Position numbers and translations under genes: made by a program. A DNA stretch of 43,579 nucleotides from Duganella phyllosphaerae (lineage in GTDB: Bacteria > Pseudomonadota > Gammaproteobacteria > Burkholderiales > Burkholderiaceae_D), in assembly GCF_001758785.1 (NCBI RefSeq), contig NZ_LROM01000049.1:1-43579 (forward strand). Direction: 5' to 3'. Positions 26,508 to 35,078 of the stretch are shown piece by piece. The notes beneath the pieces were generated by a model. It ran no database searches, was not told the origin of the DNA, and worked only from the letters and a program-made list of their open reading frames with translations. How positions within the stretch are numbered: position 1 is the first letter of the stretch; every line of letters starts with the position of its first letter.

Positions 26508-27128
26508 ATGACTGACACCACACGCAAAAAGGGCCGGCCGCTGTCGTTCGACCGCAACGCAGCGCTGCGCAAGGCCATGCTGCTGTTCTGGGAACATGGC
26601 TACGAGGCGACGTCGCTGAACGACCTCACGACTGCGCTGGACGTCAAACCGTCGAGTATTTACTCCGCCTTCGGCGACAAGAAGGGATTGTTTTTCGATG
26701 CCATCGGCCTGTACCTGTCAGGGCCCGTGAAGGCGGACACCATCATCGCGCAGGCCCCATCGGCGCACGCGGCGGCCAGCGAGTTGCTGCGGGTTTCGGC
26801 CATCGGCTTTACCGGCGCCACTACGCCTGCCGGGTGCTTGCTGGCCAGTTCCGCCATCAGCTGCTCGCACGCTGCGCGCGAGGTACGGCAGGCGCTGGGC
26901 GCGATCCGGGGCGCCATCGAGGAGCGTTTGCGGTTGAAGATCGTGCAGTCGATCGAAGACCGGCAGCTACCGCACGAAACCGACGCCGCTGCGCTGGCCG
27001 CGCTGACCATGGCCGTGATCCAGGGCATGTCCACGCTGGCGCGCGATGGGGCGCCGCGCGAGAAGCTGCTGCTGGTGGCAGAGGTAGCAATGCTCGGCTG
27101 GCCCAAGCCAGCTGCGGTTGCGGCTTAG
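26508..27128 (+). CDS. TetR-family transcriptional regulator
   Basis: Predicted 206 aa. The N-terminal helix-turn-helix spans about 15-60 (AALRKAMLLFWEHGYEATSLNDLTTALDVKPSSIYSAFGDKKGLF), followed by a ligand-binding helical domain with TTPAGCLLASSA, a motif seen in the AcrR/TetR C-terminal subgroup. It probably represses the divergent aldo/keto reductase and itself. The ribosome site is poor (TAGAAATAA before the ATG). Its end overlaps the end of the convergent SDR gene by 4 bp. Confidence 0.94.
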   Translation: MTDTTRKKGRPLSFDRNAALRKAMLLFWEHGYEATSLNDLTTALDVKPSSIYSAFGDKKGLFFDAIGLYLSGPVKADTIIAQAPSAHAAASELLRVSAIGFTGATTPAGCLLASSAISCSHAAREVRQALGAIRGAIEERLRLKIVQSIEDRQLPHETDAAALAALTMAVIQGMSTLARDGAPREKLLLVAEVAMLGWPKPAAVAA

Positions 27129-28018
27129 CGCAGCATATCGCGGGCAATCCAGTCCAGTACCGACGGCCCGTGCGGCTGCCATCCGAGCACCTCGCGCGCC
27201 TTCTTGCCGCGCACGCGGCTGTTGGAGCCCAGGCCGTACGACGCCATCTCGTAGCCCCATTCTTCTTTCGCTTGTTCCAGCGGCCAGTCCTGCGGCGCAC
27301 CAAGGCCCAGCGCCCTGGCCATTGCCGCGGTCATGTCGCGAAACGCCGCTTCGCCGCTTTCGACGAAATAAAACGCGCCTGCCGGGCTCTTTTCCAGCGC
27401 CAGCAAGTACAGGTCCACCACGTCGTCGATGTGGACGTTGGACCAGATGTTCAGGCCCGGACCGACGTGGCGCACGATGCCGCTCTTGTTGGCCTGCTTG
27501 AGCAGGCGTGGCAGCTGCACGCTGTCGCGCGGCAGGGCGCCGTGGCCGTAGATCAGGGTGTTGCACAGCACTGCCGAACGGACGCCCTGACCGGCGGCGG
27601 CCAGCACCAGCTTGTCGATGGCCACGCGCGCGGCCTTGTCGGCGGTCGGTTCCGGCAGCTGGTCTTCGTGGTAGATCTTGTCGGTGCCCAGGCCGCCCGA
27701 GGCGTCGCCGACGATGCTCGAGCCGCTGGTGTGCAGGAATGGTTTGCCCGAACCGGCCAGGCCTTCGATGATCGCTTCGACCGCCGCGCGGTTGTCGCTG
27801 CTGGCGGCGTTGACAACTGCGTCGGCGGCCTGGCTTTGCGCCACCAGCAGGGCGTGGTCATCGAGCGTGCCGACGATGCCGGCTACGCCGATCTTTGCCA
27901 CTTCCGCCACCTGGTCCGGGCTGCGCACCAGGCCAACCACCTGGTGGCCAGCCTTGACCAGCCCCGCTGCGATCGAACCGCCGATAAAACCTGCCGCGCC
28001 TGTAACGAATACTTTCAT
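27125..28018 (-). CDS. Atypical SDR / NAD-dependent epimerase-dehydratase family protein
   Basis: Predicted 297 aa. The N-terminal Rossmann motif is V-T-G-A-A-G-F-I-G (5-13), the extended/atypical SDR form. The usual Y-x-x-x-K is changed: the Lys of R-V-A-I-D-K remains but the tyrosine place holds Val, and the serine region is TSGSSIVGD. Classical epimerase chemistry is therefore doubtful; reductase or binding roles are possible. The start at 28018 has GGGAG six bases before it; an upstream ATG at 28051 adds eleven residues ahead of the Rossmann strand. A plausible promoter (TTGGTG-17-CATACT) lies in the 106-bp gap upstream, which also has nested dyads GCTCCC/GGGAGC and GGTG-AAG-CACC. Confidence 0.88.
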   Translation of the reverse strand: MKVFVTGAAGFIGGSIAAGLVKAGHQVVGLVRSPDQVAEVAKIGVAGIVGTLDDHALLVAQSQAADAVVNAASSDNRAAVEAIIEGLAGSGKPFLHTSGSSIVGDASGGLGTDKIYHEDQLPEPTADKAARVAIDKLVLAAAGQGVRSAVLCNTLIYGHGALPRDSVQLPRLLKQANKSGIVRHVGPGLNIWSNVHIDDVVDLYLLALEKSPAGAFYFVESGEAAFRDMTAAMARALGLGAPQDWPLEQAKEEWGYEMASYGLGSNSRVRGKKAREVLGWQPHGPSVLDWIARDMLR

Positions 28019-28124
28019 GCCGTGCTCCCGTTCAATGAGGTGAAGCACCAAGTATGGGAGCGATCATCACGGACACCAAGGCACGCGCGGGCAAAGCTGT
28101 TTTGACGGCGGCGCAAGAATGCCG

Positions 28125-28886
28125 TTACGGCGCGGTCATCATCTGCTCCAGCAGCGGCTGCATCGCATCGGCCCACAGCTGGTAGCCGGCGGCGTTGGGA
28201 TGCAGCTGGTCGGGCATCACCGCGTCCGGAATCTTGCCGTCCTGGTCGAGGAACACGCCGGTGATATCGAGGAAGCGCACCGTCTTGCCGTCGTCCAGCT
28301 GCGCCAGTTCCTTGTTGACGGCGCGGATGGTGTCCATGCGCTTTGCCGCTTCGGCCACAAAGGCCGGCGTCACCGGGCCGCCAAAGCGGTCGCGCGGTCC
28401 GCGCGGGAACACGCCCAGCAGCAGCACCTTGGTGCCCGGCAGCCTGGCGCGCACCATGTCGACGATCTTGCGGTTGGCTGCCGCGATATCGGCCGCGCTG
28501 TAATCGAGGCTGTTGTTGGTGCCGATCATGAGCACCGTGACCTTGGGCGCGATGCCATCGAGCTCGCCGTGCTCGATGCGCCAGATCACGTGCTGGGTGC
28601 GGTCGCCGCCGATGCCGAAGTTGGCCGGCTGGTACTTGCCGTAGTATTTATCCCAGATCTCCGGCGCCTTGCGCCAGTTGTCGGTGATCGAGTCACCGAG
28701 GAACAGCAGGCCCACCGGCCCGCTTTTGGCGCGCGCCAGGTTGATCTCGTGCTTCTTGAGGAACTTGCCGTCGTCCTTCTTGGGCGAGGCAATGGAGGCG
28801 CTTTCGTGCGGATTGGTTTGCGCAAACGCCGGGTTGGCCAGCAGGGCCGCCGCGAGCAGCAGGGTACGGAAAATGGGTGACATCAT
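28125..28886 (-). CDS. Exported SGNH/GDSL esterase, last gene of uronate operon
   Basis: Predicted 253 aa. A signal peptide ends at about residue 22 (AAALLANPAFA). The SGNH blocks are complete: Ser66 in GDSIT, Gly94 in GIGGDRT, Asn124 in IGTNN, and Asp226 with His229 in D-Q-L-H-P. The type resembles PAF-acetylhydrolase/carbohydrate acetylesterases. In this operon it may remove O-acetyl groups from an acidic polysaccharide or its oligomers (inference). AAGGAG precedes two adjacent ATGs (28886 and 28883); the first overlaps the MFS stop as ATGA. Confidence 0.9.
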   Translation of the reverse strand: MMSPIFRTLLLAAALLANPAFAQTNPHESASIASPKKDDGKFLKKHEINLARAKSGPVGLLFLGDSITDNWRKAPEIWDKYYGKYQPANFGIGGDRTQHVIWRIEHGELDGIAPKVTVLMIGTNNSLDYSAADIAAANRKIVDMVRARLPGTKVLLLGVFPRGPRDRFGGPVTPAFVAEAAKRMDTIRAVNKELAQLDDGKTVRFLDITGVFLDQDGKIPDAVMPDQLHPNAAGYQLWADAMQPLLEQMMTAP

Positions 28887-30172
28887 GGAGTCTCCTTGAC
28901 TTGGATGGCGTGAGGGCGCACCGGTTCCACTGCGCCGCCGAGCCAGATCGACAGGTACACCAGCGGCACCAGCGCGGCGCCGAGGACAAAGAACAGCGTG
29001 TAGTTGCCGCCGGCGGTGAGCACCGGCACCAGCTGCATGCAGCCGATCACGCCCAGCACGGCGGCCGTACCGCTGACACCGGCCAGCGAACCGACCGTGC
29101 GGCCCGAAAAGAAGTCGCTGGGCAGGGTCTGGATATTGGTGATCGCCGCCTGGAAGCCGAACAGGATCACGGCAATCGACAGCACGGCGGCCAGCGGCGT
29201 GGCTGCGATGGCAGTGAGCAGCAGGGCCGGGAACATCACGATCAGGCCGAGGGCGATGACGAATTTACGGGCGCGGTTGACCGACCAGCCGCGCGCCAGC
29301 AGGCGGCCGCAAAACCAGCCCCCGGCCAAGGCGCCGATGCCAGCGCCCACGTACGGCACCCAGCCGAACAGACCGATCTGCTTGACGTCGAAGCCGAATT
29401 TTTCGTTCAGGTACAGCGGCAGCCAGCCCACGAACAGCCACCATACGGGATCGATGAAAAAGCGTGCGGCGATCACGCCCCAGCTCTGGCGGTGGCGCAG
29501 CAGTTCGCCCATGGTTGGCACGTATTCGTCTGCGACCGCTTGCGTGGTCTTCTGGCCGCCGAGGATGTAAGCGCGTTCGTCGGCGGTAATCCATGGATGC
29601 GAGTCGGGGCCGGATTTATACACGATCAGCCACGGCACGATCCAGATGAAGCCGAGTGCGCCGATCAGGATGAACGTGGTTTTCCATCCCACGTACGCAT
29701 ACAGAAAGGCGACCAGCGGCGGCGCGATGATCGAGCCGACCGAGGCGCCCGCGCCGAAGATGCCCTGGCCCAGCGCCCGTTCGCGCACCGGAAACCATTC
29801 GGCAATCGCCTTGGTGGCGCCGGGCCAGTTGCCTGCCTCGCCCACGCCGAGCATGGCGCGGAACAGTTCGAACGACAGGGCGCTGCGGGCGACGAAGTGC
29901 AGGCCGATCGACACCGACCACACCACGATCGACAGCAGGAAGCCGATGCGGGTGCCGAGTGCGTCGAAAATTTTGCCGAACAGCGACTGGCCGATCGCGT
30001 AACCGATCAGGAATACCGTGATGATGTTGGCGTAGTCGCGCTTGTCCAGCCCCAGCTCGGCGGCGATGCCGGGCCACATGACCGCCAGCGCCGAGCGGTC
30101 GATGTAATTGATGATGGTGGCGGCGGCGACCAGTGTGATCACCAGCCAGCGCAGCCCTTTTTTGGTTGTCAT
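28883..30172 (-). CDS. MFS transporter, hexuronate (ExuT-like) / anion:cation symporter family
   Basis: Predicted 429 aa with twelve hydrophobic segments. The ACS-family landmarks are N-Y-I-D-R-S-A-L-A-V near TM1, GEAGNWPGATKAIAEWFPVRERALGQGIFGAG around TM4-5 and WKTTFILIGALGFIWIVPW. These match ExuT/GudP-type transporters for hexuronates and aldarates. In this operon it most likely imports the lyase products (unsaturated uronates or KDG-like acids) across the inner membrane. The stop overlaps the SGNH gene start by 4 bp, and 41 bp separate it from the KDG kinase upstream. Confidence 0.93.
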   Translation of the reverse strand: MTTKKGLRWLVITLVAAATIINYIDRSALAVMWPGIAAELGLDKRDYANIITVFLIGYAIGQSLFGKIFDALGTRIGFLLSIVVWSVSIGLHFVARSALSFELFRAMLGVGEAGNWPGATKAIAEWFPVRERALGQGIFGAGASVGSIIAPPLVAFLYAYVGWKTTFILIGALGFIWIVPWLIVYKSGPDSHPWITADERAYILGGQKTTQAVADEYVPTMGELLRHRQSWGVIAARFFIDPVWWLFVGWLPLYLNEKFGFDVKQIGLFGWVPYVGAGIGALAGGWFCGRLLARGWSVNRARKFVIALGLIVMFPALLLTAIAATPLAAVLSIAVILFGFQAAITNIQTLPSDFFSGRTVGSLAGVSGTAAVLGVIGCMQLVPVLTAGGNYTLFFVLGAALVPLVYLSIWLGGAVEPVRPHAIQVKETP

Positions 30173-30213
30173 GCCCTTGTCTCCTTATTGGTTTATTTAC
30201 GGGCGATGGCGGC

Positions 30214-31200
30214 TCATGGCGCAGGCGGCGCCATGGCCTCGGCCAGCTGCTCGCGCGTGGGCAGGCCGTCGCAGTCGCCACGGAACTGCACCTGGCGCGC
30301 ACCGATGGCGTTGCCGCGCGTGGCGGCGTCGCGCAGCGAAAGACCCTCGAGCAGGGCGCTCAACACGCCCACCGCGAAGCCGTCGCCGGCGCCCACCGTG
30401 TCCACCACCTTTGCCACCGGCTGGCCGGGTACCGTGCCCCGGTTGGCGCCGTCGGCGTAGTAGGCGCCGTCCGGCCCCAGCTTGACCACCACCTGGCGCG
30501 CGCCGCGCTCCAGGTAAAAGTCGGCGATGCCGGCGGCGTCAGCGCGGCCGGTGAGCAGCTTGCCCTCGGACAGGCCCGGCATCACCACGTCGCTAAGTCC
30601 CGCCAGTTCGTTGATGGTGTCGACCATCGCCGCTTCGGACGGCCACAGGCGCGGTCGCAGGTTGGGGTCGAACGTGACCAGGCGGCCAGCCGCGCGGGCC
30701 TGGCGCGCCATGGCGAACACCAGTTCGCGGCAGCCGTTCGACAGCGCCGGCGAGATGCCGGTCACGTGCAGCAGGCGCGCCTGGCGCCAAGGATCGGGCT
30801 CGCGCAGGTCGGCCGGTGACAGCCGGCTGGCGGCCGAGCCGCGCCGGAAGTATTCCACTTGCGGGTCGCTGCCGTCGTCGGTCATGGCCTTGAGCATGAA
30901 GCCGGTGGGGTAGTCGTGGTCGATGCGCACGTGGCTGCGGTCGATGCCTTCGGCGTCCATGAAGGCAAGCAGGTTGGCGCCCAGGCTGTCATTGCCCAGC
31001 GCGGACAGGTAGCCCACGCGAAAGCCGAGCCGCGACAGGCCGACCGACACATTGAGTTCGGCGCCGGCGGTGGCGCGTTCGAAATCGCGCACGTCAGCCA
31101 ACGGTTTTGCTTCGCGGGCGATGAACAGGGCCATCGCCTCGCCTACGGTGACTACATCGGGCTTATGTTCGTCCTTGCGTTCATCCTTGCGTTCATCCAT
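30214..31200 (-). CDS. kdgK: 2-keto-3-deoxygluconate kinase (PfkB family)
   Basis: Predicted 328 aa. A ribokinase-like fold is visible: G-E-A-M at 20-23, substrate region AGAELNVSVGLSRLG (45-59), FDPNLRPRLW (177-186), which is typical of KDG kinases, and the PfkB signature D-T-V-G-A-G-D at 267-273 with catalytic Asp273. It phosphorylates 2-keto-3-deoxygluconate to KDPG, feeding the Entner-Doudoroff aldolase step. The N-terminus carries an unusual charged repeat DERKDERKDEHK encoded by 12-bp repeats. The start overlaps the lyase gene end by 8 bp. Other sugar kinases of the family are possible, but the neighbours favour KDG. Confidence 0.9.
   Translation of the reverse strand: MDERKDERKDEHKPDVVTVGEAMALFIAREAKPLADVRDFERATAGAELNVSVGLSRLGFRVGYLSALGNDSLGANLLAFMDAEGIDRSHVRIDHDYPTGFMLKAMTDDGSDPQVEYFRRGSAASRLSPADLREPDPWRQARLLHVTGISPALSNGCRELVFAMARQARAAGRLVTFDPNLRPRLWPSEAAMVDTINELAGLSDVVMPGLSEGKLLTGRADAAGIADFYLERGARQVVVKLGPDGAYYADGANRGTVPGQPVAKVVDTVGAGDGFAVGVLSALLEGLSLRDAATRGNAIGARQVQFRGDCDGLPTREQLAEAMAPPAP
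31167..31198 (-). repeat. 12-bp tandem repeat in the kdgK start region
   Basis: GTTCGTCCTTGC, GTTCATCCTTGC and GTTCATCC follow one another on the plus strand, coding the Asp-Glu-Arg-Lys repeat at the kinase N-terminus. The unit is a multiple of three, so copy changes keep the frame. Confidence 0.85.
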
Positions 31201-33196
31201 TAACAGGCCTCATGGTGGTGATGATTGACGTTTCGCGCGCAGCTGGCATCGAGATGCGCAGCACGGAGCCGCGCTCCTCGCGCGGGCCCTTGTCCACGTT
31301 GCCCGGCGGGCCGGCAGCGGTCACCACGCCTTTTTCGACGACTGCCCTGGCGCCGGCGGTCTTGATGTCCACTTGCAACGCGGCAGGTTTGCCGGCTACA
31401 AGATAACGCTGCTGGCCTCTGGATGCAATCGTCGTGTCGCCGTGCACCTGCGCGGTGAGCACCACCGGGCGCGATGCGCGCAGGCGGTCGGTCGTGGTCC
31501 AGGCGCCCGCTTCGTACGTGAAGCGGCGTTCCAGCTTGTCCACGCCCAGCTCCTGCCGGAACGCGCCGGTGAGGTCGGCGACGATTTCGGCGCGGTCGGA
31601 CGCCAGGTTGACGGTGGTGAGGCGGATCGTGTCGAGCCGCGCATACGGGTAGTCGGCAAACGCATCGTGGCCATGGCCTTCGTTGGCCTGGCCCTGGCCG
31701 TCGATCAGCACCGTGTTGCTGAGGTTGCTGCGCGGAATGCCGGCGTATCCCATCGGGCCCGATAAATAGGTGCCGTTGGCGTACAGGATAAAGCTGCCGG
31801 CGTCCGGGTGCGAGTGGCCCATCGACAGGTGCCAGTCGGGCAGCTTGTCGAACAAGGTGGCTGCGTGGTGACCCTCGGGCGGGCCGGCGCGGAAGGCGAA
31901 CGCGGTGGCCTTGTCGGTCCAGTCGCTGCGCCAGTACACGGTGCCCAGGTCGTCGAAGTGGTGGTGCGGCGCCAGCGCGGTGATCGGTGCGGGCGTAATC
32001 GACGCGTCGCGCCATTGCAGGGTCCAGAAGTCTTCCGCACAGACATGGCCCAGGGACTTCATCCAGTCCGCCACGCCCTGCGCTTCGGCGCTCTTGAAGC
32101 GCGCAGCGAGGCGGTAGATCAGGTTGTAGTTGGAATGCAGCTTGCCGTTCGGGTGGGTGCGCGCCGCCTCGTCGCCGTGGCGCGAGCGCGTGAGCGGTCC
32201 CTCGAAGGCATCGCCGAAGTCGAAGATGTCCTGGCCGTTGGGCGTGAGTGAATGGGCCATGTACAGGTGGGCTTTTTGCAGCGCCGGGTGGTCGTACAGG
32301 TCGTCGCCGGCCGCGTGGGCAAAGGCGTCGAGCGCGTGGATAATCCACGGCATCGAGAACACCCAGTATTCCACGCCTTCGTAGAAATAGCCGTCGGGCG
32401 AGGCCACGTCCAGTACGCGCGAGAAGATCGCCCGCGACTGCGCGGCCCAGGTGGCAGCTTCCGGCACTTCGTCCCAGATCGCGTACGCGGCAATGGCCAG
32501 GCCGGCGATCGGGATGAAGCAGTGGTTCTGGCTGTACGAAAAGGTCTTGCCCGGCTTGGGCGCGAAGTGTGCAGCGAGCAGGCGCGCCTGGTGCGCCAGC
32601 TTGTCGCGGTAGCGTTTGCGCTCGTCTTCGGTCAGCACGTCGAACAGCAGATCGTAACCCATGCCCAGGCCATAGAGCAGGTGGCCGGCGGCCAGGTCCA
32701 CGTTCGGCTTGCTGTAGGTGTAGCCCCAGACCGGGTAGCTGACCGCCGCTTCCATGTACTTGCGGGCAGCGGCCAGGTAACGCTCGTCGCCCTCGATGCG
32801 GTACGCCATGGCGGCGCCGGCGATGCCGATGGCCACCGTGTTCTGGGCGCGGCGCTTTTGCGCAGGCGAGGGCGCCGGGTCCTGCTTCATCGCTACCAGG
32901 CCGGCCAGGGCCTGCTGCCATTCGGCTTTATGGGTGGTAGTGGCCCGTTGTTTGAGGTCGGCCAGGCCGGCGCTGGTGATGAATACGCGTGGATGCACGC
33001 CGCGCAGTTCGGCGCGCAGCGGCGCCGGCTTGGCCTGCATCAGCGCCTGCAGCGGGTGCGGGCCGCCCTTGGCCTTGCCCTGCTTAGGGCCCAGCGCTTC
33101 GCGCGCATCCTGCGCCATCAGCTTGCCCGACGAAAGCACGGGCAAAGCAAGGGCTGCGGCGCCCAGAAAACGGCGTCGTGTGATCGATGGATTCAT
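31193..33196 (-). CDS. Heparinase II/III-like polysaccharide lyase (PL15/PL17-like), Tat-exported
   Basis: Predicted 667 aa. The N-terminus has a twin-arginine signal (T-R-R-R-F-L-G at 6-12, then a hydrophobic stretch). An alpha/alpha toroid spans about 70-390 with Asn224-His225 in S-Y-S-Q-N-H-C-F and Tyr277 in G-V-E-Y-W, the arrangement of catalytic Asn/His and Tyr in alginate and heparin lyases of this fold. The C-terminal beta-sandwich begins about 415, with H461-S-H-P-D-A-G-S-F (metal-binding histidines) and G-I-P-R-S-N-L-S-N-T-V. It should cleave uronate-containing chains or oligomers by beta-elimination, giving unsaturated uronate. Oligoalginate is the leading guess, since a DEH-to-KDG route is encoded beside it. 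Hyaluronan, heparin-like or pectic substrates remain possible. Confidence 0.87.
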   Translation of the reverse strand: MNPSITRRRFLGAAALALPVLSSGKLMAQDAREALGPKQGKAKGGPHPLQALMQAKPAPLRAELRGVHPRVFITSAGLADLKQRATTTHKAEWQQALAGLVAMKQDPAPSPAQKRRAQNTVAIGIAGAAMAYRIEGDERYLAAARKYMEAAVSYPVWGYTYSKPNVDLAAGHLLYGLGMGYDLLFDVLTEDERKRYRDKLAHQARLLAAHFAPKPGKTFSYSQNHCFIPIAGLAIAAYAIWDEVPEAATWAAQSRAIFSRVLDVASPDGYFYEGVEYWVFSMPWIIHALDAFAHAAGDDLYDHPALQKAHLYMAHSLTPNGQDIFDFGDAFEGPLTRSRHGDEAARTHPNGKLHSNYNLIYRLAARFKSAEAQGVADWMKSLGHVCAEDFWTLQWRDASITPAPITALAPHHHFDDLGTVYWRSDWTDKATAFAFRAGPPEGHHAATLFDKLPDWHLSMGHSHPDAGSFILYANGTYLSGPMGYAGIPRSNLSNTVLIDGQGQANEGHGHDAFADYPYARLDTIRLTTVNLASDRAEIVADLTGAFRQELGVDKLERRFTYEAGAWTTTDRLRASRPVVLTAQVHGDTTIASRGQQRYLVAGKPAALQVDIKTAGARAVVEKGVVTAAGPPGNVDKGPREERGSVLRISMPAARETSIITTMRPVNG

Positions 33197-33216
33197 GGGG
33201 GTTCCTGGTTAGTCGC

Positions 33217-33990
33217 TTAGTAGAGGGCGAGGCCGCCGTTGACCTGGATGATTTCGCCGGCCAGGAAGGCGGCGCGTTCCGACGCCAGGAACACCACCAC
33301 GTTGGCGACGTCTGCCGGCTGGCCTTCGCGCTTGGCCGGCGTGCGCTCGGCGATCGCCAGGCGGTTGGCGGGCGTATTGAAGGTATCGTGGAAGCGGGTG
33401 GCGATCAGGCCCGGCGCCACGCCGTTGACGCGGATGCCCAGCGGACCCACTTCCTTGGCCAGCGCGCGGGTGAACGTGGCCACCGCTGCCTTCGATGCCG
33501 CGTAGTGCGACGAACCGGGGCCGCCGCCGTCGAAGGCGGCCAGCGACGACATGGTGACGATGGTGCCGCGGCCGCGCGGCTCCATGCGCTTGAGCGCGGC
33601 CTGGCAGATCAAGAAGGTGCTGGTGAGGTTGAGGTTCATCGACTCGTTCCACAACGACAGCGGCATGTCGACCACGCGGCAGCGCTGGATCAGGCCACCG
33701 ATGTTGGCGAACAGGGTGTCGATCTCGCCGATGGAGTGCTCCGCCTGGGCAAATACCTGTTCGGCCACGTCGGCATCGGCAACGTCGGCGCGGATGGCGT
33801 GGGCCTGGCGTCCCAGGGTGCGGATTTGCGTGACCACCTGCTCGGCTTCTTCGGCGCTGCTCCAGTAGGTGAGGACCACGTCGGCGCCGGCGGCGGCCAG
33901 TGCCAGCGACGTGGCCTTGCCGATGCCCGAGGCGCCGCCCATGACGAGGGCTTTTTTGCCGGTGAGTTCAGTGCTTTGCTTGAGTTCCAT
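33217..33990 (-). CDS. SDR oxidoreductase, candidate DEH/uronate reductase
   Basis: Predicted 257 aa, a classical SDR: G-G-A-S-G-I-G-K at 18-25, A-N-I-G-G in place of NNAG at 95-99, catalytic Ser149, Tyr163 and Lys167 (YAASK), and VNGVAPGLIATRF at 188-200. The adjacent lyase and KDG kinase leave exactly one missing step, reduction of 4-deoxy-5-ketouronate (DEH) to KDG, which SDRs carry out in alginate degraders; this assignment is inferred from context. The start at 33990 has GGAGAC six bases upstream; the ATG at 34014 lacks such a site. It follows the LacI gene by 26 bp. Confidence 0.88.
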   Translation of the reverse strand: MELKQSTELTGKKALVMGGASGIGKATSLALAAAGADVVLTYWSSAEEAEQVVTQIRTLGRQAHAIRADVADADVAEQVFAQAEHSIGEIDTLFANIGGLIQRCRVVDMPLSLWNESMNLNLTSTFLICQAALKRMEPRGRGTIVTMSSLAAFDGGGPGSSHYAASKAAVATFTRALAKEVGPLGIRVNGVAPGLIATRFHDTFNTPANRLAIAERTPAKREGQPADVANVVVFLASERAAFLAGEIIQVNGGLALY

Positions 33991-34016
33991 GTTTGTCTCC
34001 GTATAGATATGCAAGG

Positions 34017-35054
34017 TCAGGATTGCGGTGGTGTGGCGGTGGATGAACGGACGATCAGCTCGGGCGCGAACAGCGCGCCGTCAGCGGGTTCGTCCGGCGT
34101 CAGGATGCGTTGCAGCGCGGCGTCGGCCATGGCCTGGATCGGCTGGCGCAGCGTGGTCAATGGCGGATCGTGTGCGGCGCAGAAGAAAATATCGTCGATG
34201 CCGATCAGCGAGATATCGGCCGGAATGCGCCGTCCCAGTTGTTTCAGGCCCACGCCCACGCCGATGGCCATCATGTCATTGATCGCAATCGCCGCCGTGG
34301 GCCGCGCCGACGACGTGACGATGCGCGACGCCGCGCTGCGGCCAAGTTCGAACAGCCGGGTGTCGCCGTGCAGGTCGGTGGGACCGTCGGTGGCGTCGGC
34401 AATGATCAGCTCACCGACGATGCCGGCGGCGGCGGCCGCCTGCTGGAAGCCGCGGATACGCTCCTGGCGGTTCAGCGTGTACGGCGGCGGCGTCACCAGC
34501 GCGATGGCGCGGTGGCCCAGCATGGCCAGGTGTTCCACCGCCAGCGTGGTGGCGGCGGCGTTGTCCATCGAGACGGTGGCGATGCGCTGGTCCGAATCCT
34601 GGTCGCGCTTGATGTCGAAGGCGACCACCGGGCAGCGCGAGGTGACCGCCGCCAGGTGCTCGGTATCGCTCAGCGCCGAGCCGGTGATGATGCCCTTGAC
34701 GCCATACGCCAGCAGGTCGGCCATCACGCCGCGTTCGCGTTCGGGATCGCGGAAGGTGCTGAAGGTCATCACGTGGCAGTGGTGGCGGGCGGCGGCCGCC
34801 TCCACGGCGCACGCCAGCGCACCGAAGAACTGGTTGGCCAGCGACGGCACCAGCAGGCCGACCATCGAGGCCACGCCGGTTTTGAGCTGGCGCGCGGCGT
34901 TGTTGGGCCGGTAGCCCAGCTGCTCGATCGCCTGCTGGATCTTGGCCTGCGTGTCCGGCCGCATCTGGCCCATGCGGTTGTTGAGGAAATTCGAGATGCT
35001 GGACGGGGAAACCCCCGCCAGGCGCGCGACATCCTGAATTTTTGGTTCGCTCAT
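34017..35054 (-). CDS. LacI-family transcriptional regulator of the uronate operon
   Basis: Predicted 345 aa. Residues 1-60 are the LacI DNA-binding domain (IQDVARLAGVSPSSISNFLNN, then the hinge helix with NNAARQLKTG). The periplasmic-binding-like effector domain covers 62-335 (GLLVPSLANQFFGAL, AAIAINDMMAIGVGVGL, DISLIGIDD). It likely binds the palindromic operator at 37569-37605 in front of the operon and is released by an uronate or KDG-like inducer (inference). It lies second in the operon it appears to control, 24 bp after the receptor gene, giving autoregulation. Confidence 0.94.
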   Translation of the reverse strand: MSEPKIQDVARLAGVSPSSISNFLNNRMGQMRPDTQAKIQQAIEQLGYRPNNAARQLKTGVASMVGLLVPSLANQFFGALACAVEAAAARHHCHVMTFSTFRDPERERGVMADLLAYGVKGIITGSALSDTEHLAAVTSRCPVVAFDIKRDQDSDQRIATVSMDNAAATTLAVEHLAMLGHRAIALVTPPPYTLNRQERIRGFQQAAAAAGIVGELIIADATDGPTDLHGDTRLFELGRSAASRIVTSSARPTAAIAINDMMAIGVGVGLKQLGRRIPADISLIGIDDIFFCAAHDPPLTTLRQPIQAMADAALQRILTPDEPADGALFAPELIVRSSTATPPQS

Positions 35055-35078
35055 GGTGTCCTTGAGTTGAGCGGCTGG

